Shown here: piece after piece, positions 1 to 12,889 of the stretch
How the letters are laid out: every line of letters starts with the position of its first letter
How positions within the stretch are numbered: position 1 is the first letter of the stretch
NCBI RefSeq assembly: GCF_010015445.1
Contig: NC_053121.1
Coordinates: 28,934,434-28,998,433 of the forward strand
Source: Perca fluviatilis
Lineage: Eukaryota > Chordata > Actinopteri > Perciformes > Percidae
Reading direction: 5' to 3'
Length of the DNA: 64,000 nt
Notes under the pieces: model-generated
Told to the model about the DNA's origin: nothing
Seen by the model: the letters and a program-made list of their open reading frames with translations, nothing else
Database searches by the model: none
Translations under genes and position numbers: made by a program

Positions 1-112
1 AATGTGAATATATCTTTTGATATTTTGAGCAAGGAAGAGTGCATTTTAAAGGGGATTGTGGTTACTAGGCAACAAGCAGCAGAACCAATTGAGGTCTAAA
101 GGGAAACAAGTT

Positions 113-123
113 CCCTCTCTCTT

Positions 124-175
<52 letters not shown>
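113..175 (+). repeat. (CT)n microsatellite
   Basis: Long CT run with a few TTT interruptions. Confidence 0.97.
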
Positions 176-178
<3 letters not shown>

Positions 179-2460
179 CATGCAGTCTCTCCCCTTTACA
201 CATGTGTAAGTCAGTGCTTTGCCTGCAACCAAAATCCCCTCTGAATAGGGTTTGACCATAGATACAGGACTTAACCCATTTCTTATGCTCACATTTAGGA
301 TTTAAGTCCAATTGATACTGAAAGGGAAAGCTTAGATAGCAGAGAGTGTACTCAAGTGTTGGTATGCTTCTGATAGTACACTAGTTCTCTTTTTCCATCC
401 CGTTTTAAGAAGTGTTAGGGGCAGAAACACACAGGATGTAGAAGCAATCTTTCACAATAAAAGAAATCTACTAAGTAAAAAAAGACCAAAAACAGCAACA
501 TCCTTCATCCAAAAAACAAACAAAAGCAAACAGAAGAAGTTTGTATGAGTATTATCAATTTTAGATTTTCCAGGAGGTTGTGTTTTTTTCCTTCGGCTCC
601 TGTTGAAACACTTTAGTTTTTTGTCTTTGCCAGCACATCGTCATTTAGCCACACAATATGGGCACAATAATTGAACACAGTGCTGTGATGACATTCGAAT
701 CTGGACATTGTTTTTTTGTTGTCTCACCTGTCATTGGATGATATGTAAGAATTTAAAATAAACTGATGATCATCTTGAACAAAACGGCTTACACCAGAAT
801 CATTTCAATAACAAACACTGTACATGTAGGGGATTTTACCCCATGACAAATTATTAACTCCCTTACATGTGCTGATGCTTGACATCCATTAAGGGAGAGG
901 TAGGGAGAAGGTGTACACCCAAAAAAAATTTAAGACAGAGAAAGGTTTATTCTAATTTCTGCACTGCAGTCATAATGGTGCTGATGAATTGAGAGGAAAT
1001 GAAAAACCCACACTGTGTGTTAGAGAATACTTCTGCTTGGTTTGCAGATAATTTCCTTCTTTTGTTATGTTTGCACATCCTCTCTGAGCGAGTCACACCA
1101 GGTACACCGACAACGACAGGTACAGTATCGACTGGTGGAAAAATAAACACTGACTGACTGCTGGGAATGGATAATAACTCCGGTAGCATCCTGTAAGCGT
1201 TTTCTCCACTACCTCCATGTGTAACAATAGCAAAACCTGCATTTACAGTTTTTTTAGGTGGAGACCTAAGCCATTATCATCTACCCATTCATGTCTTGAA
1301 AGTTTGTTTTTTTGTCACAATTTCTGGTATCTCTAAAAATGTTTTGTTGGAGGCTCCATTTGACACTTTTTGAATATATGGAAATGCAATTTTTGTCAAA
1401 GAGGCTAAAGAATAGACCTTAGTCCAATTCAAAGTCTTATCAAAGTGAAGGGTCTTAGTAAATACAAAAGGGAAGCAATTAGATGTAGAGCAGACACATA
1501 CAGGGAAACAAATGATTAAGTATTATGCTATCAAAGAGAAATCCTCTCTATTGGCTGGAATCAGACACCACATTGGGAGGTGGAAAAATTATGTGGTTTT
1601 AAACGGATGCATGAGTCAAAGCAGAATGAACACTCATGATCCAGGTTTCATTGGCTGTTTAACATCAAGGGGTCTACTGTATGGAGTATGGCGAATGCCT
1701 TACATGTTTCTGCTGTCTACAAAAGGACAAAGCAAGCAACGCTAAATGTGCCTTTTATTTTGCCAAAAGCCCAAAAGAGTAGGTCTGTTTTTATCCTACG
1801 TCTCGTCATATAGTTGTTTGATTTAGATTTTTATGGCACTGCTTAACAAGTCTACATCCGTACTCCCCCCTCCTCCCCTTTTAATTAAACAATTAGGCTT
1901 ATATGATCAGACTTGTGAGGCTGAGTCAAATCATGCCTACGGTTGAAAGAGTGAGTCACAATTTCAGACACCATCTTGTTAAATGTCAGGCATTTGGGTT
2001 ACCCTTGAGTAACTGCTGTTTTGTCAGAAACATGCCAAAGAATTAAGCTTTGTGTATGTTTGTTCACAAGGTACACCTTCCGATTATGAGGGGACACAGT
2101 ACATTAAAGGAGACTCCAACGTTAGCTTCACAGCACCCCAGGGAGTCAGTTCCAGAGCCTTTCAAGTCCTGTAAGCTACAGTTAGTGGCATCTGCTTGAT
2201 TTAAAATGTGCTTTAGGATGGCCTAAGAAGGGCAAGGTGAAAATAAAATGAATATGTATTTACGAGATGATGATACAAAATGAAATATGGGATTGAAATG
2301 ATGCCAAGGCAAAACCAGTTGTAAGTCACGTCTTGACAGTTCCTGTTTTTTCAGCACGGCCAGATCGAGTTTGCTCGGCATTAGAGCACATTTTGTGCAC
2401 TACTCTCCTCACACTTAAACACTTTCACGTTCAGGAGGTACCAGCACAGTCTTTCCTCTT

Positions 2461-2530
2461 GATTTGATTTGACTTTATTATCAGAATATTTGTCCTGTGC
2501 CTACGGCGTACACTGTTTCATATAGATAAC
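2461..2530 (-). repeat. LINE tail fragment
   Basis: The minus strand ends ATAATAAAGTCAAATCAAAT, the kind of tail found at the 3' ends of fish non-LTR elements. No upstream coding part is visible. Confidence 0.35.
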
Positions 2531-4189
2531 AAAACACAGCATTTATATCATGATATCAGGAATCAGTAGCTGCAGTGCAATCAATTTAAATGCTCACTTT
2601 CCCATTCAGTGTTAAGTCTACACCGGTATCGCTGAGGCCTACTTTGAACCCAAACTGAGGAATAAAGTTTAGACTGAACATACTGCAGGACTCTGAATCT
2701 TCAGTTTAATGGCAAAAGCTGATATTCTTCAAATAAAATATGAGAGGGGCCTGATGTAATATAACCAGCCAGAGATGATGTTCTTTGAGTATACGCAGTT
2801 TGAAGACTTGACACCAGTCTTTGGCCCAGCAGTCTAGCTTTAAGCTGAATAGAGGGACGACTGAACAATGCACTGATTCCATACTGCGTAACACTCTGTA
2901 TTATAGATTGGAAAAATAATATCAGAATCTGTGTGTTTGCTTTAAATGACCGTAGTATACTAAACAAGTAAATGAGCTGTTGTACCTTGCTACAGATATA
3001 ATCAGGGGTTAAAGTGGGATGGATCAAGTTGAATTGATCGAACTTGAAGTTGATCAATGTTAAAGTTGTTTGTAGCCTACCGGTTACAAACAGGCTTGGT
3101 AGGGAACGACAAGCTAACATGCTGACAGATTCGGTGTGTTTGTGTTTATACCTGAGCTAGACCAGAGAATATTTGGTTTTAACAGATCAGTGACGCTGTT
3201 TACCCGTCATTGTTCTAAGTGAGGTTTGCTGTTAGTGATGTAATGTAGCGTTTTATGAGGAGTGAGCACTGGGCCTGACTATTTAAAAAAAAAATATTCG
3301 GTGAGACTCAAAACACTGACACATGTGTTCATAAGACCAAGATCTCTCTGTGGGCAAGTTTTTCCATGTTTTCCCATGTAACAATTCTGAACATAGCCTA
3401 TGCAGACTACGTATTTTGGATTAATGTAACAGCATTACACACTTGAGACTTTAGCCTATTTTTCACAGATTAAATGTAACACATTATTTAATGTCATTGC
3501 AATCATGCTGTGCACCGCAATTTGGTTTCAAGGATGTCCATGATGTGCACAGTCTGCTAGCATTCACTCAGAGCAGATCGACAAGTGCATAGAGCAAGGT
3601 AAACTGGTGTTTTATTTTAGTTATTTTGATCTGTTTAGTTGGAGAAGGTGCACCCAAAGCATTCACACAAATCACACACATGTATTTTGTTTTACTTTGA
3701 AAGTACACTGTCAAAGCACAGAACAATCATGTATGCCTTTTCCTGTGTAGGCATTTAACAAGCTGGTTATACAACAACTGGCAGCAGGTGTGACCAGTAT
3801 TTGAAGTTTGACGTTTTTTTCATGTATGCTGAGAGAGAAAAAAGAGAAGTGGCCAAAAATTTTTTTTTAAATTTAAAAACATTTGCCAGCAAAATAACCA
3901 CAGCCAGCAAGAGGGTCGTTTGTGCAACAGGTGAGTCATCCACTTTGGACCAGCCACCTGCCTGAAATGGTGATACATAGTCATAATCTAAGCACATCAA
4001 CACTAACACTAAACGTTACCCTAAAACTCCACTTTGAAATAGTTGAAAGTTTAAACATTGTCTTCTGAGTGAAGCATTTTATTCACATATAAATGAATTA
4101 TCTAGTACTGTAATAGTCTCATTGTTGGCTTTTAAAATAGCATGAGTTTGTAATTTTCAGTTTGCAACCCTTAAATGATGAATAATATG

Positions 4190-4213
4190 CAAGAATATTT
4201 AAGCATATTCTTG
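4190..4213. repeat. Perfect 9-bp stem hairpin
   Basis: CAAGAATAT, a TTAAGC loop and ATATTCTTG. AT-rich and unremarkable. Confidence 0.7.
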
Positions 4214-6002
4214 TGTTTGGTTATAATTCAGAATATGTATTCAGAATACAGAAATAAAGTATATGCATGCAATCAATGAAACTACAAGTTCATGGAAGAG
4301 TTCCATGCCCTCAGGTCGTGGAAATATTGACAACATTTTAACTATGAATCAAGATTTTCATGATGTATCAGTGTAGCTCAGCTTCTGTAAATCATTGTTT
4401 CTGTTTCGTTTTATTGCTGATCTAAAAAGACTCATTGTTGCATGCTTCAACAAAAAATAGTTGGATGGTTGCAGTGGTTAAGGCACGGTATGGCTAATCA
4501 TCATTCCTCATGTCAATGTTTTAGGAATACACCATGAGGGCTGTAAACATTTATCACACTTTTGATTAAGTTGTCTTTCTGTTATCTGTTTTGTTTAGAT
4601 TTTAGTTGAATACATCATTTTGAAAAAGAGAGATGGTTTATACATTTTTAGCGGTCTGAATTGAAAGATTTAGAATTTTGGAACCTCTCAATGCTGGTTG
4701 TCTCAAAATATATTAGTATGCTGCTGTTTTCTGGAACAAATACATTACAGATTACATTTGATATGCAGTATCCAGTATTCAAGCAGTAAGTAGTTCTTCT
4801 AAGCACGCTGCGTCACACTGGTAAGGTCCATTAAAAGCCATGTGGATTGTGTGTTGGTTTCAGAACTGCACAGGTCGGAGCAGATGATTATTATACTGCT
4901 TGCCAGCAATCACAACATAAGTAAAGTATCCTATTGTTTATGCACATTTGGGGCAGTGTTCCTGATGGAAGCTTTGTGTGACACTATTGTCAACCTAAAA
5001 ATATTATTTTACTGGGAAGCTTGCCAGAATACTTATTTTGAATGGTGATGAGGCTGCTGCACCAGAAATGTTTTGTAATCTGAAAAGAATAATACACACC
5101 TTTTGGCCAATCAGAATCAACAGTGCTATAACATATCCTTTTCCAGCTGGTGTAAATTTGAATATAAATTATGAAAAAGTTGATTATTTTGTTGTCTTTT
5201 TGATAGTCTTTCCTTTTGGCTGCAAAGGTTTGAATGCATGTTTTATACACATTCACTCATTTATGTGTAAAACAGTATAAAGAAGGTCTGAGATCAGTGT
5301 TGAGTGCTGCTGCTACTAAAAATGAAATATGAATCCCAACCCCTTAAGTCAATGAACATGTTTATTGCACAGGATGAAAATAATCTCTCTCCTCCTCACC
5401 CCACCTCCTCTTCTGTCGAGAGGAAAAAAATGTCCTTAAGGTATTATTGTTTGCCAAATCCTTGTTTTGCCAAAATCATGCTCCATTTGTGTGGAGCATG
5501 TGTGGGGAATAAACTCTCCCTAATCACGAGGCGTCGTCACTCATGCTGTCAATCATAAAGATGTTAAAGTTATCCCAGATAAAGCCACTAGCTGCATACA
5601 GGAAAATGGTTTAGCATGCACCATTACCTTCATTTTCAAGTTCCCTGCAACTGAAACACAGTCTGACGAGTAAAAGTGATTTCAGAGGGAAAAAAATGGA
5701 AATAGATGTCGAACACTGATGAGCTATGAATGTCACTGCTGTTTGATAACTTCTAATACTTGGCTTTTCCAGGCAAAGTACCCTCAGTACCCTTTTCAGA
5801 CTTTGAAATAACTCCAGTGATGATTTTAATCAGTCCATTCGGATTATTCTGGCCTCTCCTCCACAACATCCATCTCAAACACACCTGCAGATCCTCATTG
5901 AGACCTGTCTTGCTTGCCAAAGTAGCCATTTCCTTAATTTGTTTGCAGTGTTCAGCTATAGACTAATGGATCAGTATCAGATTTAACAGTTTACTAATGC
6001 CT

Positions 6003-6103
6003 CGGGCGCCCGGATAGCTCAGTTCTTAGAGCGGGCGCCCATATCCTCGACGCAGAGGGCTGGGGTTCGACTCTGACCTGTGCCCCTTTGCTGCATGTCA
6101 TTC

Positions 6104-6145
<42 letters not shown>

Positions 6146-6214
6146 CTTTCATTTATTCAGCTGTCCTGTCAATAAAGGCCTAAAAATGCCCCAAAAAATA
6201 ATCTTAAAAAAAAA
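6003..6214 (+). mobile_element. tRNA-derived SINE with target duplication
   Basis: The head GCGCCCGGATAGCTCAG with a GGTTCGACTC B-box is tRNA-like. It is followed by a (CT)n body, AGCTGTCCTGTCAATAAAGG and an A-rich tail. A 15-bp duplication AGTTTACTAATGCCT (5988-6002) recurs as AGTTTAATAATGCCT (6215-6229), with one mismatch. It is a retroposed SINE, not a functional tRNA gene: the cloverleaf is not closed. Confidence 0.85.
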
Positions 6215-6609
6215 AGTTTAATAATGCCTTTGCAAGCAGACTGCAAGCCGAGGATCAAAGAGGAGGAAGTTTGTGGAAACGGGTTTGTCTGTATTCTCCT
6301 CTAACGTCAATCCTTTTATAACGAAGGCTGAGGGATGATTTGGGGAATATTTATGAACGCTCCTGATGCTCAGGAGAGTTGCATGAGAGCACCGATACTG
6401 TAGTTCTGAGAGATTGCATACTTTTGTGAATCTGTTGAGTATTCATTTTGGAAAGCAAACAATTGCCCTTGAAATCTGTGGTGCAGCTCAAAGTAAAACG
6501 TCTCACTGAGAAGGTTTTGTCACTTTGAGGATCTGAGACAGGCCCTCCTCAAATGAAGATAATTTGGCTTATACCAGGAAAACAAACTATTAACTTTTCA
6601 TCATATGTC

Positions 6610-6611
<2 letters not shown>

Positions 6612-6647
<36 letters not shown>
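6612..6647 (+). repeat. (GT)n microsatellite
   Basis: About 18 uninterrupted GT units. Confidence 0.97.
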
Positions 6648-6653
<6 letters not shown>

Positions 6654-7200
6654 ATTGTGTATGTGAGTGACCAGGCAACATCATAAAAAGGAACCTAATG
6701 ACTGTTCATGTAGCTGTGAGGACAAGGTGCAATAAGTTCCTGATGGGTAAGAAAATGACTATGTCTGTAAGGATTGCATTAAACATACTGTATAAGATAA
6801 TGGACAGTTACCAAAGATCAGGAATACATATCCTTCCTGTGTAATTTTTCCTAACAGCTGGCCACAGATTTTATTATTTGTCAGTGCATTACCTGTCCAA
6901 AAATGTCCTGACCATATGTATAATTTCAGCCCAAAAGCTGGCTGTGTTGAGCAATGAGACTAAATGATAGCACATAGTGTGGATGGCAAGTCCAGTAAAT
7001 GGGTTATTCATCAACACTGCTATGAAGACATCACAAAATACTATATTTTAAGTACAATGGGTAACAAAATGCATCTTAAATACAATGCCAATATGTTGCC
7101 ATAAAATTACTGCCACCTTTTATGCAAAGACCCAAAATATAGCCTACTGTTACTGTACTGTATGAGGTTATTGATAAAGCTATTACAACACACATTTTCA

Positions 7201-7202
<2 letters not shown>

Positions 7203-7241
<39 letters not shown>
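7203..7241 (+). repeat. (AT)n microsatellite
   Basis: About 19 uninterrupted AT units. Confidence 0.97.
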
Positions 7242-7245
<4 letters not shown>

Positions 7246-7550
7246 ATTTCACAAAGCTTGAAAGGGAATCAAGGAAAAAACAAAAGCATATGCAAATACG
7301 ATTACATAATAAATTGATGATTGATTTATACATACATCTACATACATGTACATCAATCTACTGTATATATAACACATATAGGGCATACGTAGATACACAT
7401 AAAGGTATAGAATAAATCCCAAGAAACTGAATTCCTATTCAAAGCCTTTGCAGTGAAATTGGGATTTTTCATTTGAAATGAATGCCCTTTCATCAGAGGG
7501 TGACGCATTTGATGCATTAAGTGTGATTGAAGGGTCAGGCATGGGCTGTT

Positions 7551-7575
7551 GCCAGCAGCATTAGATGCTGCTGGC
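7551..7575. repeat. Perfect 11-bp stem hairpin
   Basis: GCCAGCAGCAT, a TAG loop, then its exact reverse complement; the right arm overlaps a second small hairpin, CTGGC-TACA-GCCAG. Too short for a microRNA precursor. Confidence 0.8.
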
Positions 7576-9182
7576 TACAGCCAGCATGAGTTGGCTTTTG
7601 CTCATCAATGATTTCATAGCAGCAAGGAAACTGGGGCAGGGACAAGACTGTTTTCTATACTGGCAAGACTCCTGAATTAGATTTTTTAGGCATCTGCTCG
7701 CTGGGATAGCTCAATATGTCTCCAAGCTGGGGCACAGTGTATGGACAGATCCCCTCCACCTAACCACAGCAGCCTGTTCATGTTTAGAAGGAAGTGATGA
7801 TCAATGCATCGTGATAATCAAACAGCTCAATAAAAGGAAAGAGCTCTACAGAGGAGCGATGACGAAATAGCCGGCTTCTGATGATGAATCGGTGCAAGCA
7901 TGTGGTAGTCGCACCTGCTGCAGCCCCACAGGAAAACATAATTAAAACTCTTTAATTTCATCCGTCTTGAGTGTATCTCTGTGTTCCACAGAGGCCTAGT
8001 GTTTATCCCATTCTTGTAACCACAGGTCAAAGCTCCTGCCATGCTGCTCTGCCCTCTCCCACCTCCCCTCCTCTCTGTCTTACCTTGGACAAGATCAAGG
8101 ACAATGACTGTTGGAATTAGTTTGTCATTTTCTGGCAGATTGCTTTTTTAAAATTATTATAATAACGTGATATATGTATGTTAAGTGTCTTTCACAACTC
8201 AAATCAGCAGCAACATGGAATGAAGAAAGGCTTCTGGGGTCATTAAACAGGATGTAATGGAAAAAACAGGTAGGAAGCCGGTTTTTAATACGCTGTTTAC
8301 TGATTTCAGATCATACTACAAATGTTCTACCTTACTGGAAACCTCTACTGTTATAGCTTTCAAAATTCCATTAAATCTGTCTTGGAGTATTCCCAAATGG
8401 TCTCTGGCAAGGCAAAACTGTTTTCAGATGTATCTCTACAACAAGTGACTCTGTAGCTCTATGAAGAGGAGAAAGATGTATTGATATTTGTCCATTTAAC
8501 CTTACTGATTAATACAGGAAGTTTGCAGACTTTGCGGAAAGTTTTGAAAGTTATTTTTGCTTACAAGACTTCTCAGTGACTATATGAATCATCTGGATGC
8601 TGTAAACTCCAACCATCTGGGATTTTATGCGCATAAAAGTAAATGCTAGGAATTAAATGCAAGTACATACGGACATGCAAATACCCTTGCTAAAGAGTGA
8701 TTTAGCTTTTAATACCTCTGCTTTAATAGTGTTCATATGTCATTGATTGAAAAGCTGCACGCTTACAAGCTCTGCCAAACATATTGATGTAATCGATGCA
8801 GCGAATCCTTGGGGTGTCAGAAACTTGTAACCAAGACTCAGACCATCTGCTTCCTCAACAGTAAATGTCAAATGAATGAATAAATATGCTAAATGGCATA
8901 GAGACACTGTTTGTCAACATGACAACACCCACACAACCAGTGCAGCAATTATGAGCCAAAGTCTCTCTGTGGGAGGACTTTGAGAGTCACACTGAGTTGA
9001 CCGGCGAGGTCATTATTAGGGCTGCTTGTTAGTGAGCTACTTAATGAGGGTAAATACAGTTTGGGTAGATTTAAAAAAGAAGACATGAACAGAAGTTTAA
9101 CAAAAAATAACTTTCACATAATTGGAAAGAACTAACCCATTCCAATTTAGATTAAGTCAAACAGTTGGTACACGTGCTGTAT

Positions 9183-9395
9183 TTATATTATTATTACTAC
9201 TATTAAATGTCATTTAGCTGATGCTTTTATCCAAAGTGTCTTACAACTGCTATATATGTCAGAGGTTGCACACCTCTGGAGCAACTAGAGGTTAAGTGTC
9301 TTGCACAGGGACACATAGGTTGATGTATCACCGTGGGAATCAAACCCACACCAAAGGCATGTGTTAAATCCACTGCGCCATCCCCACCACCATAT
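9183..9395 (-). mobile_element. tRNA-derived SINE with L2-like tail
   Basis: On the minus strand a tRNA-like head (GATGGCGCAGTGG A-box, GGTTTGATTCC B-box) is followed by CCTGTGCAAGACACTTAACC and the tail TTTGGATAAAAGCATCAGCT, a tail shared with fish L2 LINEs. Confidence 0.7.
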
Positions 9396-9449
9396 AAATA
9401 CTTAGTGTGGAAAAATTGCTGCAAAATGTTACAACAGACAGCTTTTGTC

Positions 9450-9530
9450 GAAACTATGTCACAGAGGCAGTCGTGGAAGAAGAATACAGGTCCTTTACTC
9501 AAAGTAATAATGTCCAAGACTTTAATTTAA
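9450..9530 (+). repeat. Dispersed repeat fragment
   Basis: The segment GAGGCAGTCGTGGAAGAAG...CCTTTACTCAAAGTAATAATG resembles a common fish repeat that begins with GTGGAAGAAGTATTCAGATC. A second part of the same kind of repeat lies at 10437-10560, so the two may be halves split by later insertions. Confidence 0.35.
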
Positions 9531-9699
9531 ATACATTTCTTTTAAATCCCTATCTATAATGCACTGATGAAAGCCCTTGCATTTGCAATATTACGTACTG
9601 GGTGTCGACATTCCAGAAAAAAAAAGCGACGCACAGTTAGTGACGTGTTTACCCTCACCCAGCAATTGTTGGTCTGCCCAACAGGGTAGGTGGTACTAA

Positions 9700-10025
9700 A
9701 GCGTGATTTATGTGTGGCAGAGCGAGTGAGAGAGTGACGGTGATTAGCTTCTGAGTGAGTGTCTCCCCTGTGCTTTCTGACTATGGTGGGAAATCTGTAG
9801 CAGGAAAAGTTAACCCTCTCCTTGATTTTATGTTGTTTATGGAGAAGGAGAACCAGGAAATGAGTCGGGGGAAATGTAACGCTACCAAGCCATTTTTCGA
9901 GAGGTGCATGTCAGGCTACGGCGTAGGGTCCGACATAGGGTCCGGCGTAGGGTCCGTGTCTCCACCTACCTACTTATGTAGCCACGGCGTATATTAAGCT
10001 CAGAAGCATAGATCCCGCTTAACGC
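9700..10025. mobile_element. MITE-like element with GTGATTTATG ends
   Basis: The left end TAAAGCGTGATTTATG matches the inverted right end TTAAGCGGGATCTATG at 13 of 16 positions. The interior contains three copies of a GGCGTAGGGTCCG-type motif at 9918-9952. No coding capacity was recognised. Confidence 0.5.
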
Positions 10026-10436
10026 AACAGACTCGCTCTTCAACTGCCAACTGACTGACATCACACAGGATACACTGTTTGGAACTGTTTGGAAGGGAGA
10101 TTGTTTCTCCTCCTCTGAAGGGCCACAAGATAAATCTTTTTGTATTCCTTTTTCAGTCTTTATTTATTTTCTTGTAAAATATTGGATCATTTTACCTCCT
10201 TGTACATTGAACAGTTATTTAAATCAAACTATTTGAGAAGTTCAGAGGGGAAATGTCTCTTTGGTGAAACTGCAAACAACTCATAGACATCTGAAACGAG
10301 ACAAGTAGCCGCAACTGGATACTGATTTGATAGATGAAGGACTAACAGGCAAAACGGTTGAAAACTAATAAATAAATCTTTAGCAATGCTTTTTTTAACC
10401 TTATATAATCTTTTATGTAAAAACCTAATCACAAAA

Positions 10437-10560
10437 GCAACTAGTTATGACAAAAGTAAATGTAGTGAAGTAAAAAGTGCAATATCTAAGTAAAAAGTAA
10501 GTAAGTAAAAAGTAGGATAAAATGGATATACTCAAGTAAAGTACAGGTACCTCAAAATTG
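10437..10560 (-). repeat. Dispersed AAGTAAA-rich repeat
   Basis: Repeated AAGTAAA and CTCAAGTAAAGTAC motifs, read on the minus strand as the GTACTTTACTTGAG repeat common in teleost genomes. Related short pieces occur at 11230-11270 and 39658-39695. Confidence 0.45.
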
Positions 10561-11044
10561 CATTTTTGCAAGTTTCTGCGTTTATGTTTTAGACATTCAT
10601 TATTGTATTGTTACTGTATTATTGTAATCATGTGTAATTCATTCCTGTTCATGCACCTGTACATTGTTGTTGGTTATGATACAGGACACTAATGAATGAA
10701 ATAATGTTGGAGGGAAAGGTTACTGGCCAACAGGCATCAGACTGTGGTCTGGAATTTCAGAATAGCTGTAGTTTTTTTTTGTTTGTGGTCTTGTGTGTCC
10801 TTTTTTTGTTTTATACAATATTTGAATGCCTTCTTTTATATGTGTGTGACATGTAAGTTATGGTTCTAATAGTTGATAATGGTTCTGTAATATAATATAT
10901 TTTTATACAATGTTTTTGCCTGTTATGTTTACTTTACTGGGCAATAAAGACAGGTTTTTGTTAACAAAAAGTGTTTCTGAACATCAATGACATTCAAAAC
11001 AGTGATAACTGAAACAGACATACAACACACCACGCAGTGTGTAT
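10561..11044. other. Gene-free AT-rich DNA
   Basis: T-rich sequence with an AATAAAGACAGG stretch at about 10940. Possibly the tail of an old retroposon, but no body is visible. Confidence 0.4.
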
Positions 11045-11225
11045 AATAATATTTATTGCAAACAGACCTAAGTATGTATGATGTATGATGACGTAACCGT
11101 AACCAAGTGGTGTCTCATTTCATAGGGGTATGTTTTCACCTCTAGCCCTTACCACTCTGTTTCGAGGGACAAGGGTTAGGGGTAAGACGAAGGGGTAGGG
11201 GAAGGGGTGAGACAGAGAAATGGGA
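11045..11225 (+). repeat. Short element with GGGGTAGGGGAAGG core
   Basis: GTGTCTCATTTCATAGG on the left faces GAGACAGAGAAATGGG on the right in inverted orientation, with TTCGAGGGACAAGGGTTAGG between. It looks like a decayed MITE. Confidence 0.35.
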
Positions 11226-11279
11226 TTTAGCCTAAGTACTCGAGTAAATGTAGTTAGTTACCTCTACTACTGCACAGAG

Positions 11280-11930
11280 GTGTTGATTCAACACTAATTA
11301 ATGATTGCCTTTCATTAAATGTAACCATGACATTATATATAACTTTAACCACATTTTATTTAACGTTTATTTTTCCTTCACCTAAACCATACCATACACA
11401 AATATTGTAGCGATTGAAGCGAGAATGTGAAAAAGGCTGGCATTTGCAGAATCGCTCAATATCCATGTCCTTGGATTTGTGTTGGTTTGATTGTTGTGTT
11501 TGACATATTTGAAGGTCTTGGTGTTATTTTGTCCACCTGTCTAGCAGCCGGAAACACATTGGTTGTCATGCCAATGTTTTCACCTCATCTGTCATATATC
11601 TATCTAATCTTAGTCTTTTTCTTTTTACCTCAGGGAAAGAAACAGTCCTACATCACTGTTTCTTTACCTCTGAAACCTTTCAAAAAAGCTGGAAAAAACT
11701 AGTAAGCTTTGAATGACTTCAATCAACTTGTCTTTCATCCATTCAACTTGCTGGACATAACTGCTCATCATGAAATAGAAAGGAACAAAGAAGCACAGAA
11801 AAGTTAAAAGTTTAACTGTGACCAACAACTATGGGGGGAAATGGAATTAGGGCCAAAAGTTCTATTTACAACCACAGGCAAGAAGGCTAAGAAATTGAAC
11901 TAGGTGACCGTCCCTCCATCCTTCCGTCCA
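11280..11930. other. Gene-free DNA
   Basis: No repeat or exon recognised. The 91-codon frame at 11427-11702 has no family resemblance. Confidence 0.5.
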
Positions 11931-11968
<38 letters not shown>

Positions 11969-12000
11969 CGCCTGTTTGTCCGTCTGTCTGTCCGTCTGTC
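11931..12000 (+). repeat. (GTCT)n microsatellite
   Basis: CTGT tetranucleotide run with GTCC variants immediately left of the palindromic element. A similar TCTGTCCGTCC stretch follows at 14250-14280 on the far side of the two elements. Confidence 0.95.
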
Positions 12001-12051
12001 CAGTACGGTGGCCGGGAAGTGCAATGCAACATTACAAAGAATGAAACACTT

Positions 12052-12345
12052 TTACATTTTGGAAAACAAATTTACATTTTGGAAAACAAATTTACATTTT
12101 GGAAAACAAAATAACATTTTAGAAAACAAATTTACATTTTAGAAAACAAATTTACATTTTGGAAAACAAATTTACATTTTGGAAAACAAAATAACATTTT
12201 AGAAAACAAATTTACATTTTGGAAAACAAAATAACATTTTAGAAAACAAATTTACATTTTGGAAAACAAAATTAACATTTTCGAAAAAATTATATTGGAA
12301 AACAAAATAACATTTTAGAAAACAAATTTACATTTTCGAAAACAA
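12052..12345 (+). repeat. 20-bp tandem array, left arm
   Basis: About 14 head-to-tail copies of TTTACATTTTGGAAAACAAA, with a variant ATAACATTTTAGAAAACAAA interspersed. The copies are contiguous, without spacers. The same unit occurs in reverse complement in the right arm. Confidence 0.9.
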
Positions 12346-12889
12346 ATTAACAAGATGCAAAACACTTTTACCAGTCCCGAAACAAATTTACAAATGACAG
12401 ATTCTTCACGGAAAGGGAATGTACCACACCGGAAGTGATGAGGTTTTGTATACATGTCGCCTTGACTACGGCAGTTATGGATCGAATGCGTCAATAGAGC
12501 CGCCATCTTGGAACAGGGGAGGCACTGCCTTATATACTGTCTATGGGCCGTCCTTAACGCAATAGCCAGGCAAAGGTCTAACGGAAATAAAATCACTATA
12601 AATCGATAAAATCTCATGCGATGTTCTAGTTTTTTAAACAAAAAGACAAAGAGCTAATTAATGTGTTAATACAAAGAATATTTATTATAATCAGTTCACA
12701 GATATGAGTACAAACGGAAACTTCACCCTTCTGAACTAAGAGGTTCTGCTTCAAAGTGAAGTTTAAACAGACTGAAATGTCCAGGCTCACTCCCCCACTA
12801 ATGATTCATTTATTTCTGCATGTATTTATTTATTTAACGAGACTTGTCAAGTTGTGTCTCGCCAGTCCCAGTCCCGGCCAGACTCCCCT

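Larger units (their letters stand above)
176..5987. other. Gene-free AT-rich DNA
   Basis: No exon with supporting splice sites or codon pattern was found. Only the LINE tail at 2461 and a hairpin at 4190 stand out. Open frames here, the longest 139 codons at 2701-3120 on the minus strand, have the random composition expected of non-coding DNA. Confidence 0.6.
6230..9182. other. Gene-free DNA with microsatellites
   Basis: Holds the GT and AT microsatellites and the hairpin at 7551. Otherwise nothing recognised. Confidence 0.6.

Noticed and set aside
65..292. Arg-Glu repeat frame
   Set aside because: Translation of the (CT)n microsatellite.
2701..3120. 139-codon minus-strand frame
   Set aside because: Composition is random and no homology is recognised; a second minus-strand frame overlaps it, which is typical of chance.
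6006..6080. Possible tRNA gene
   Set aside because: A and B boxes are present, but it is the head of a SINE with tail and target duplication, and the acceptor stem does not close.
12052..12345. Regular 20-bp repeats resembling a CRISPR array
   Set aside because: The units are directly contiguous with no unique spacers, the genome is a vertebrate, and the array is mirrored in the other arm of a transposon.
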